A stretch of DNA of 5,189 bases from an uncultured Porphyromonadaceae bacterium (lineage in GTDB: Bacteria > Bacteroidota > Bacteroidia > Bacteroidales > Muribaculaceae). Made by a program: the position numbers and the translations under genes. The stretch is from contig USNC01000123.1 in assembly GCA_900555915.1 (NCBI GenBank), forward strand, positions 1-5,189, read 5' to 3'. Below the pieces are notes generated by a model that was not told where the DNA came from, ran no database searches, and was given only the letters and a program-made list of their open reading frames with translations. Below are positions 1 to 4,471 of the stretch, piece by piece. Every line of letters begins with the position of its first letter. The first letter of the stretch is position 1.

Positions 1-6
1 TTATTA

Positions 7-51
7 CAGCAGAGGATATTGTTCCAATTTCGGATTAAATATCTTCTGCTG
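7..51 (+). terminator. Strong hairpin in AT-rich leader region, possible terminator of an upstream gene
   Basis: Positions 7-20 (CAGCAGAGGATATT) pair with 38-51 (AATATCTTCTGCTG) over 14 bp, with one G-T wobble when read as plus-strand RNA; A6-T52 adds one more pair. Inside the 17-nt loop, 23-25 (TCC) can pair with 32-34 (GGA). No clear T-run follows (the next bases are TTGAATATTCCG), so a factor-independent terminator for a gene lying left of the window is only one reading. A regulatory or recombination-related inverted repeat is also possible. The rest of 1-171 shows no supported gene. Confidence 0.45.
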
Positions 52-118
52 TTGAATATTCCGTATTATTGGTTATATAATCAGTAATTTATGTAGTGCC
101 ATATAACATTTTCAAAAC

Positions 119-126
119 TAATTTTG
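119..126 (+). promoter_or_regulatory. Weak candidate Bacteroidales -7 promoter box (TAATTTTG)
   Basis: TAATTTTG fits the TAnnTTTG -7 consensus of Bacteroidota. No TTTG is found 19-21 nt upstream, so only half of the promoter is present. It lies just before the point where codon-like composition starts (about 160-172), which would suit the flavoprotein remnant downstream. In AT-rich sequence a single box can occur by chance. Confidence 0.25.
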
Positions 127-171
127 TAATCGGCATAATACTCTCATTATTATCGCAATGGAAGAATCTGA

Positions 172-386
172 CAAAGGAATACCCCGACGGCCCTTATATT
201 CGGTACACCCGTGCATTTTGCCTCAGCAACGGGTGCTATGACATCTTTTATGGACCGAGCCTTCTTCGCAGGATCATTTACGCCTTGCCTGGAAGCCCGG
301 TGCTCAAATGTATTGAAGCCGGAAAACAACTCGGTATCACTTCGCCGGTATATGAAGACTTCACACCAATAAATTTTATAAGATAA
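172..386 (+). pseudogene. Frameshifted remnant of an NADPH-dependent FMN reductase / flavodoxin-family gene
   Basis: Members of this family (iron-sulfur flavoprotein/NADPH-dependent FMN reductase type, about 200 residues) bind FMN and reduce it or small substrates in the cytoplasm. The reading frame starting at 193 gives LIFGTPVHFASATG followed by AMTSFMDRAFFAGS (to about 276), the typical FMN-site core with G-[ST]-P-V-[HY]-[FY]-A and SF-[ML]-DR. Just before it, KEYPDG reads in a different frame (174-191); removing one C in the CCC run at 191-193 would join them as DGLIFG. WKPGA (290-304) and SRKTT (317-331) read in the third frame and resemble the family's KPGA and [ST]xRR/RK region, and DFTPINF (357-377) is back in the first frame. 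Stop codons lie in every frame. The N-terminal third (GSPR loop and cysteines) and the C-terminal end are missing. A 96-residue open frame from GTG 96 to 386 crosses the same DNA but is not the family frame. I see the motifs directly; loss of function is inferred. Sequencing or assembly error is the alternative. Confidence 0.7.
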
Positions 387-392
387 GAACTT

Positions 393-980
393 ATGGCTCT
401 AAGAAAAATCAGAACAACACTCGCGGTTATCTTCCTGTTGGCGATAACCTTGCTGTTCCTCGACTTCACAGGCACACTCCAGGCGTGGCTGGGCTGGATG
501 GCGAAGATACAATTTCTACCGGCATTGTTAGCTCTGAATGTCGGTGTAATAATAGGTCTTGTTGCATTGACCCTGATATTCGGACGAATATACTGCTCTG
601 TAATATGTCCGCTGGGCGTGATGCAAGACGCTTTTGCTTGGTTTGGAAAGAAAGCCAAGAAAAACAGGTACAAGTATTCTCCGGCAAAAAGCGTCATGCG
701 ATATGTCATGCTTGGTGTCGTTATTGTGGCATTCCTGCTCGGCATCGGTAGTATAGTGGCTCTGTTCGCTCCATACAGCGCATACGGACGCATTGCGCAG
801 AACCTGCTTTCTCCTGTCTGGCAATTCGGGAACAATCTGTTGGCAGACTGGGCTGAGAAACACGATAGTTACGCGTTCTACACTGTTGATGGAAGATTGC
901 CGCGAATCCATGATGCCGAAAATATTCAGCGAGTGAAACCGTACCGGAATCAGGATTTTTTTACTATTTTTGCAGTCTGA
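393..980 (+). pseudogene. C-terminally truncated membrane 4Fe-4S binding protein (NapH-like)
   Basis: Related Bacteroidota proteins are polytopic inner-membrane electron carriers with CxxxCP motifs and a C-terminal pair of ferredoxin-type 4Fe-4S clusters, usually well over 400 residues. The 195-residue product begins MALRKIRTTLAVIFLL and has membrane segments at about residues 8-26, 42-64 and 103-126, and the first cysteine motif YCSVICPLG (C68, C72, P73). Similarity to the family as I know it runs through HDSYAFYTVD (residue 166, nt 890). The last 29 residues (GRLPRIHD onward to FFTIFAV) are basic and polar, unlike the membrane segment expected, and are read from what looks like the upstream region of the next gene, including its promoter box. 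The second cysteine motif and all ferredoxin motifs are absent. It starts 6 nt after the flavoprotein remnant, so the two were probably one redox operon. The start ATG 393 fits the family N-terminus; no strong ribosome site is seen. Deletion in the genome and mis-assembly near 890 are both possible. Confidence 0.75.
965..972 (+). promoter_or_regulatory. Candidate -7 promoter box (TATTTTTG) for the AlaX-like gene
   Basis: TATTTTTG matches the Bacteroidota TAnnTTTG -7 consensus and lies 41 nt before ATG 1014. No clear TTTG stands at the -33 position, so the match is partial. It falls inside the extended open frame of the truncated 4Fe-4S gene, supporting the view that the DNA after about 890 is the natural upstream region of the AlaX-like gene and not coding. 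Confidence 0.5.
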
Positions 981-1013
981 ATGTAGTGTAATTCAACTTA
1001 TGATGATAAGAAT

Positions 1014-1481
1014 ATGGAATCACCGGTAATAAACGAACACAATAAACAGGAATATCCTCCGATGCACACAGCAGAACATCTGCTCAACGGCGAGATGGCT
1101 CGCCGTTATGGCCACGGACGGGCTTTTTCAGCCCACATCGAGAGGAAGAAATCCAAACTCGACTATCATCTGCCCAGGGCTTTGACAGATGAAGAAATCA
1201 AGATGCTCGAAGATTACGTCAACGACATCATCAAAGAGAATGTTGAGGTGACAGAAGAATACATCACCCGCGCCGAAGCGATGGATAGATTCGATATGAG
1301 CCGATTGCCGGAGAATGCTTCCGACACTGTCAGGGTAGTCCATATAGGCGGTTACGACCAGTGTCTGTGTGCGGGCACCCATGTGAATCGGACCGCTGGG
1401 ATCGGAACATTCCGAATCACGAGCAGCCGATTTGCCGATGGAGTGCAACGGTTGGTTTTCAGGTTGGACACCGCGAAATAA
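1014..1481 (+). CDS. AlaX-like alanyl-tRNA editing (threonyl/alanyl-tRNA synthetase SAD domain) protein
   Basis: A 155-residue stand-alone editing domain of the threonyl/alanyl-tRNA synthetase second additional domain family. Such proteins hydrolyse mischarged aminoacyl-tRNA (typically Ser- or Gly-tRNA-Ala) in the cytoplasm as a backup to synthetase proofreading. Zinc-site motifs are intact: HTAEH (H18, H22) near the N-terminus and CAGTH (C119, H123) near the C-terminus, within DQCLCAGTHVNRTAGIG, the equivalent of the DxCxGxHV motif. AHIERKKSKLDYHL (residues 40-53) is also typical of Bacteroidales members. The length suits the short AlaX class, with no synthetase or C-Ala domain. ATG 1014 is used here; Met17 (nt 1062), directly before HTAEH, is too close to the zinc site to be a good start. 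The gene is single, under a probable promoter at 965-972, and convergent with the LytTR regulator gene (51-nt gap). The family call is firm; which tRNA is edited cannot be read from the sequence. Confidence 0.88.
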   Translation: MESPVINEHNKQEYPPMHTAEHLLNGEMARRYGHGRAFSAHIERKKSKLDYHLPRALTDEEIKMLEDYVNDIIKENVEVTEEYITRAEAMDRFDMSRLPENASDTVRVVHIGGYDQCLCAGTHVNRTAGIGTFRITSSRFADGVQRLVFRLDTAK

Positions 1482-1505
1482 CTATACCCCGAAATAACAA
1501 TAGGT
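1474..1505. repeat. 16-nt imperfect tandem duplication across the AlaX-like stop codon
   Basis: CGAAATAAC followed by TATA at 1474-1486 recurs as CGAAATAAC followed by AATA at 1490-1502, a 16-nt period. The first copy contains the last codon and the TAA stop of the AlaX-like gene, and the second repeats TAA just downstream. It could be a small slippage duplication. I see no terminator hairpin with a T-run in the 1482-1532 gap between the two convergent genes. Confidence 0.5.
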
Positions 1506-1532
1506 AGCACATCGGATAAGAATACGCCTGAA

Positions 1533-2228
1533 TCAGTTGATGAGGGAATCCAATGCGGAGGCATACAGCCGACCTACCGGTATGCTTTTGCCGTTGACAA
1601 GAGTCACCTCACGTCTGCTGAAACTCTTTATCTTCGATTTCCCCACGATGAATGAGCGGTGAATTCTCATGAAGTCCCTGTCCGGAAGCTGACTTCCGAT
1701 ATTCTTTAGTATCACGCGCGACACCACACACTCGCCACTAGCAAGGAAAATCTTCACGTATCCCTCCATAGCCTCGATGTAGAGTATTTCCTCAAGCGGA
1801 ATTGTCACATTGTTGTATTCTCGCTTCACGGTGATGCTTTGTGGCGCTTCGTCTCTTTTGCTGAGTCCGATGCGCCGCATAGCCTTGCCGAAAGCTGTGA
1901 CAAACCGGTCGTAGGCAAACGGCTTGTGCAGGTAATCCACAGCATCAAGTTCGAATCCCTTCAGCGCATAGTCCAGATAAGCGGTGGTGAATATGAAGCA
2001 GGTATCCTCCGGCAACATGCCGGCGATTGAGATGCCGCTGGCATTTCCCATTTCAATGTCAAGAAACACTACGGCCGGACGTTCTCGCCTGATTGCCTCC
2101 AGACCCTCCCACGGGTCAGAAAAGACCGACAGCTCCACACCGCCCATCCTATTGCAGAATTTAGAGATCACATCAAGTGCGAGAGGTTCGTCGTCGATCG
2201 CTACGCATCTTATATTTCCCATTTGCAT
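1533..2228 (-). CDS. LytTR-family response regulator
   Basis: A 231-residue cytoplasmic DNA-binding response regulator, full length for the family. The receiver domain (about residues 5-120) has the acidic pair D12/D13 (AIDDEP), phospho-acceptor D57 (VVFLDIEMG), the TTAY switch threonine (T81/T82) and the conserved lysine K102 (HKPF), so it should be phosphorylatable. The LytTR DNA-binding domain (about 131-231) has ILYIEAMEGYVKI, MRIHRSFIV and IPVGRLY, all typical. ATG 2228 directly abuts the kinase stop codon (TGA then ATG, no gap), indicating translational coupling. Met3 (nt 2222) is an equally plausible start, since the conserved fold begins at IRCVAIDDE. Its partner is almost certainly the kinase encoded immediately upstream. 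Members of this family bind pairs of direct repeats about two helical turns apart, and such a pair is present at 3312-3344 upstream of the divergent lipoprotein gene. Confidence 0.93.
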   Translation of the reverse strand: MQMGNIRCVAIDDEPLALDVISKFCNRMGGVELSVFSDPWEGLEAIRRERPAVVFLDIEMGNASGISIAGMLPEDTCFIFTTAYLDYALKGFELDAVDYLHKPFAYDRFVTAFGKAMRRIGLSKRDEAPQSITVKREYNNVTIPLEEILYIEAMEGYVKIFLASGECVVSRVILKNIGSQLPDRDFMRIHRSFIVGKSKIKSFSRREVTLVNGKSIPVGRLYASALDSLIN

Positions 2229-3257
2229 TCAGTCCAATTGTAAAGTTAGATCTACTTTATATATTCCATCCTTTTCCCCTATATCAAGAGTGTGGCGTTC
2301 CGGAAAAAGGCTCTCCAGCCGCGACCGGCAGTTCTCGATTCCCACCGGAACATTCTCCCTGAATTCGTCGGCATGCTTCATTATCCTGTTGCTCGTACAG
2401 AAACGCAATATGCCTTCTTTTACGCTCAGATATATCCCGATGCGGCAATCCTTGCTTGCCGACACTCCGTATTTGAATGCATTCTCCACAAATGTCAGCA
2501 TAAGCATCGGGGGCACATTGAGAGTGTCATCGTCCACTTCGCAATCCCAGTCTACTGTGGTGTGGGCGTTAAGCCGTATCTGCTGAAGGTCGATGTAGCT
2601 GCCGATATAGGCGATTTCTTCGGCGAGAGTCACAGCTTCCTTTTCTATAGTGACATAAGTGTATTTCAAAATATCCGTAAACTTGATGAAGGCATTCTCC
2701 GCCTTCTCCGAAGTGCCTATGACAAGGCTGTAGAGAGAGTTTAGCGTGTTGAAGAGGAAATGCGGGCTTATCTGGGCCTTGAACACCGCCAGTTCCGCCT
2801 TGCGCCGCTGCGCTTCTATTTGCTTCTTCAGCAACAGTTGCTGGTAAAGTTCCTTTACAAACGATATGGTCAGTCCATATCCCGTCACGAGAGAGAACAT
2901 CAGCCATAATGTCACGGAGACCCCGAAATTCCGCACCTGTGTCTGGTATTCGCTCATGGCTGGAGTGACGAACTCCATGGCGGGGAGTGGATAAAGCGAA
3001 AGAAGCCAGTTGAGAACCACAAGAACTCCTATTGTCACCGCTATTCTCGCATATTTCCTGCTTATAAGCATTTTCGGTACGTTCGCCTTCAGCAGAACGA
3101 AGTAGCAGCCATACAGAAAAAAGCAGGCGACAAAGAAAAACACAGGCCATTGTCCGAACCAATGGTGCACCGGCCCTAAAATGATGAGGACTGGCAGTAG
3201 CACCACACAGAAAAAGAGGTCGAGCAGGAGCGATGTTTTGTTCTCGATAGTTTTCAT
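2229..3257 (-). CDS. Membrane sensor histidine kinase, LytS/YehU (His_kinase PF06580) type
   Basis: A 342-residue inner-membrane kinase. Four predicted membrane helices lie at about residues 10-28, 37-56, 70-89 and 111-133, with no recognisable extracellular sensor domain. A coiled linker (135-160, rich in K, Q, E and R) leads to the phospho-acceptor region AQISPHFLFNTLNSLYSL, with H166 as the predicted phosphorylated histidine. The HATPase_c part has the N box FVENAFKYG (N259). The C-terminal glycine region reads PVGIENCRSRLESLFP instead of the more usual GxGLxN form, so one glycine of the ATP-lid motif appears replaced. This is a mild deviation and probably does not abolish activity. It is first in the operon, followed with no gap by the LytTR regulator it should phosphorylate. 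ATG 3257 is preceded by a consensus promoter whose -7 box ends only 4 nt before the start, implying a leaderless or almost leaderless transcript. The next in-frame Met (residue 63) would delete two membrane helices. The signal sensed is unknown. Confidence 0.93.
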   Translation of the reverse strand: MKTIENKTSLLLDLFFCVVLLPVLIILGPVHHWFGQWPVFFFVACFFLYGCYFVLLKANVPKMLISRKYARIAVTIGVLVVLNWLLSLYPLPAMEFVTPAMSEYQTQVRNFGVSVTLWLMFSLVTGYGLTISFVKELYQQLLLKKQIEAQRRKAELAVFKAQISPHFLFNTLNSLYSLVIGTSEKAENAFIKFTDILKYTYVTIEKEAVTLAEEIAYIGSYIDLQQIRLNAHTTVDWDCEVDDDTLNVPPMLMLTFVENAFKYGVSASKDCRIGIYLSVKEGILRFCTSNRIMKHADEFRENVPVGIENCRSRLESLFPERHTLDIGEKDGIYKVDLTLQLD

Positions 3258-3261
3258 TCTG

Positions 3262-3293
3262 CAAAATTAGCATTCTTTGGCTTACGATGCAAA
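3262..3293 (-). promoter_or_regulatory. Consensus promoter of the histidine kinase/regulator operon
   Basis: On the minus strand, TTTG (complement of 3290-3293) is followed after exactly 20 nt by TAATTTTG (complement of 3262-3269), matching the Bacteroidota TTTG-N19-21-TAnnTTTG promoter. The -7 box ends 4 nt before the kinase ATG (3257), so transcription would begin at or within a few bases of the start codon. Confidence 0.7.
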
Positions 3294-3311
3294 CTGAATA
3301 TCATACGATTC

Positions 3312-3344
3312 ATTGACACATTCACGTTGTATATTGACAGATTC
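3312..3344. promoter_or_regulatory. Paired 12-bp direct repeat with 21-bp period, candidate LytTR operator
   Basis: ATTGACAcATTC (3312-3323) and ATTGACAgATTC (3333-3344) are identical except for one base and start exactly 21 bp apart, which places both on the same face of the helix. LytTR regulators characteristically bind two direct repeats of about 9 bp separated by about 12 bp. The pair lies in the divergent region between the kinase/regulator operon and the lipoprotein gene, immediately upstream of where the lipoprotein promoter's -33 element should be (which is poor), the position expected for an activator. The repeat is seen; the binding role is inferred. Confidence 0.5.
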
Positions 3345-3359
3345 GGTCAAATTCAGTCA
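3341..3359. repeat. Tandem 10-bp near-repeat ATTC(G/A)GTCA
   Basis: ATTCGGTCA (3341-3349) and ATTCAGTCA (3351-3359) stand in tandem with a 10-bp period, about one helical turn, and overlap the right end of the 21-bp-spaced repeat pair. They occupy the -33 region of the lipoprotein promoter. They may be part of the same operator or chance similarity in a short region. Confidence 0.35.
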
Positions 3360-3367
3360 TAAACCCC

Positions 3368-3375
3368 TATATTTG
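3368..3375 (+). promoter_or_regulatory. -7 promoter box (TATATTTG) of the lipoprotein gene
   Basis: TATATTTG matches TAnnTTTG and lies 13 nt before ATG 3389, giving an expected 5' leader of fewer than about 10 nt. The upstream -33 position lacks TTTG (nearest is TTCG at 3342-3345, with 22-nt spacing). A good -7 box with a poor -33 element suggests dependence on an activator. Confidence 0.6.
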
Positions 3376-3388
3376 CATAAAATTCAAG

Positions 3389-4255
3389 ATGATGAAATAT
3401 CTGCTGATAACTACATTGCTGATGTCGGTGATCGCTGTCTCGTGCGGAAAGAAAGAGCAGACTGCTGAGCAGCCTTCGCTTTTCGAGGCTTCGCGGCAGG
3501 AACTTGCCACGGCCGTGGAGCAGCGCGATCAACTGCTCGCTCTGGTAAAGGATATCTCCGTCAGTATGGACCAGATAAAGCATCTTGAAAACATAATGAC
3601 GGTGGCCGGAACACAGACACCGGAGAATCCCGCCCAACGCTCCCAACTGATTTCCGATATGGCGGTTCTGAAGGAAACACTTCAGAAAAAGCGCGCTCAA
3701 TTGGCAGAACTTGAAGGAAGATTGGAAAACTCCGCGCTGTATTCCGAAGAACTTAAGGCAACGATAAAGGCCCTGCGCAACCAGATAGACAAGCAGACTG
3801 CTGAAATTGACACGCTGCGTGCGCAGGTGTCAGATGCAAGAAAGACTATACGCGCGCTTTCCGATGAAGTCGATTCGCTCAGCCTGACAGTCGCTGCGGC
3901 TAATGAGCATCTCGACGTCGCACGGACAGCGTCAGCGCGTCTCGAAAACGAATTGAACACATGCTATTATGTGGCGGCGGAAAAATCGCAGCTTAAGCGC
4001 CATCATATCATTGAGACCGGATTTCTTCGTAAGACAAAACTTCTGACCGGCGATTTCGACAAGGGGCTCTTCGTGATAGGCGACAAACGTAATCTGCACG
4101 CTGTCAATATCGGCTCGCATAAAGCAAAAATCCATACCAACCATCCGGCAGACTCTTACGAACTTGCCGACAGCGGCGGCAGGAAGAGGTTGGTGATCGT
4201 CGATCCCGAAAAGTTCTGGAGCCTCACCAACTATCTTGTCATACAGACCGACTAA
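3389..4255 (+). CDS. Coiled-coil lipoprotein, resembling Cbp1-type collagen-binding adhesins of Bacteroidales
   Basis: A 288-residue exported lipoprotein. The N-terminus MMKYLLITTLLMSVIAVSC is a signal peptide with a lipobox ending in C19 (AVSC), followed by GKKEQ. Residues about 33-70 and 85-195 are charged, heptad-like sequence rich in Q, E, K, A and L (for example KETLQKKRAQLAELEGRLEN), predicting a long coiled coil. The C-terminal part (about 200-288) is a compact, probably beta-rich domain ending LVIVDPEKFWSLTNYLVIQ. This order (lipobox, coiled coil, C-terminal domain with xDPxxFWSxxxYLV) is what I remember for Bacteroidales proteins annotated as Cbp1-family collagen-binding adhesins; that match is from memory, and collagen binding should be treated as tentative. 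It is anchored to a membrane, but the side is not decided by the sequence: the residues after C19 are basic and not an acidic surface-export signal. ATG 3389 is taken as start, with ATG 3392 equally possible. It is transcribed divergently from the LytTR kinase/regulator operon and followed by a strong hairpin. Confidence 0.85.
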   Translation: MMKYLLITTLLMSVIAVSCGKKEQTAEQPSLFEASRQELATAVEQRDQLLALVKDISVSMDQIKHLENIMTVAGTQTPENPAQRSQLISDMAVLKETLQKKRAQLAELEGRLENSALYSEELKATIKALRNQIDKQTAEIDTLRAQVSDARKTIRALSDEVDSLSLTVAAANEHLDVARTASARLENELNTCYYVAAEKSQLKRHHIIETGFLRKTKLLTGDFDKGLFVIGDKRNLHAVNIGSHKAKIHTNHPADSYELADSGGRKRLVIVDPEKFWSLTNYLVIQTD

Positions 4256-4296
4256 CTTACAAGGACACTACATTTCAATCCCTCGGTTCCAGACCA

Positions 4297-4350
4297 AAAT
4301 ATACGGCATGAATCTGCATGAATTCATCAGCAGATTCATGCCGTATATTT
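4297..4350. terminator. Perfect 21-bp stem hairpin after the lipoprotein gene, probable terminator
   Basis: Arm 4297-4317 (AAATATACGGCATG then AATCTGC) is the exact reverse complement of 4330-4350, with a 12-nt loop (4318-4329) that itself contains the palindrome TGAATTCA. The stem carries AAA at its left foot and TTT at its right foot, the usual look of long Bacteroidota terminators, but the T-run is short (ATTT then ACG). It lies 41 nt after the lipoprotein stop and ends 8 nt before the SusC promoter's TTTG, so it would separate the two transcription units. The symmetry means it could act in either direction. Confidence 0.75.
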
Positions 4351-4358
4351 ACGCTTGC

Positions 4359-4389
4359 TTTGACTCTGCCGTTTTTATCTGTAATTTTG
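4359..4389 (+). promoter_or_regulatory. Consensus promoter of the SusC-like gene
   Basis: TTTG (4359-4362), 19 nt, then TAATTTTG (4382-4389) is a full match to the Bacteroidota TTTG-N19-21-TAnnTTTG promoter. The predicted leader to ATG 4472 is about 75-80 nt. The gene therefore has its own promoter and need not be cotranscribed with the lipoprotein gene. Confidence 0.75.
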
Positions 4390-4394
4390 CAGGT

Positions 4395-4427
4395 GGTTCT
4401 CCAGATGAAATGGAGTCTTGGACAACC
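4395..4427 (+). other. Small possible hairpin in the SusC-like gene leader
   Basis: CTCCA (4399-4403) pairs with TGGAG (4411-4415) around a 7-nt loop, and the flanking GGTT (4395-4398) can pair with AACC (4424-4427) across an 8-nt bulge. It sits at the very start of the predicted transcript. The stem is short and I see no riboswitch or attenuator signature, so any function is speculative. Confidence 0.25.
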
Positions 4428-4471
4428 TCTATATCACGATACCACACCGGAACCATATTAATCGAAAATAA

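Noticed and set aside
96..386. 96-residue open frame starting with GTG
   Set aside because: The family motifs of the FMN reductase lie in another frame over the same DNA, and the first 25 codons are AT-rich and not codon-like. Only parts of this frame (KEYPDG and DFTPINF) fit the remnant.
278..835. 185-residue minus-strand open frame
   Set aside because: Antisense to the 4Fe-4S gene, whose plus-strand product has clear membrane segments and a CxxxCP motif; no recognisable family on the minus strand.
91..988. ATGTAGTG occurring at 91-98 and again at 981-988
   Set aside because: Only 8 bp match and the flanks diverge quickly; not enough to propose a duplication or a recombination junction.
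1984..2744. Plus-strand open frames of 200 and 150 residues
   Set aside because: They run antisense to the regulator and kinase, both of which have complete catalytic motifs; the plus-strand products show no domain.
2569..3273. 234-residue minus-strand open frame overlapping the kinase
   Set aside because: Shifted-frame shadow of the kinase; the composition is arginine- and serine-rich without motifs, and it would start inside the kinase promoter.
3353..4144. Minus-strand open frames antisense to the lipoprotein gene (115, 87 and 70 residues)
   Set aside because: Shadows of the coiled-coil coding sequence; no motifs or start context.
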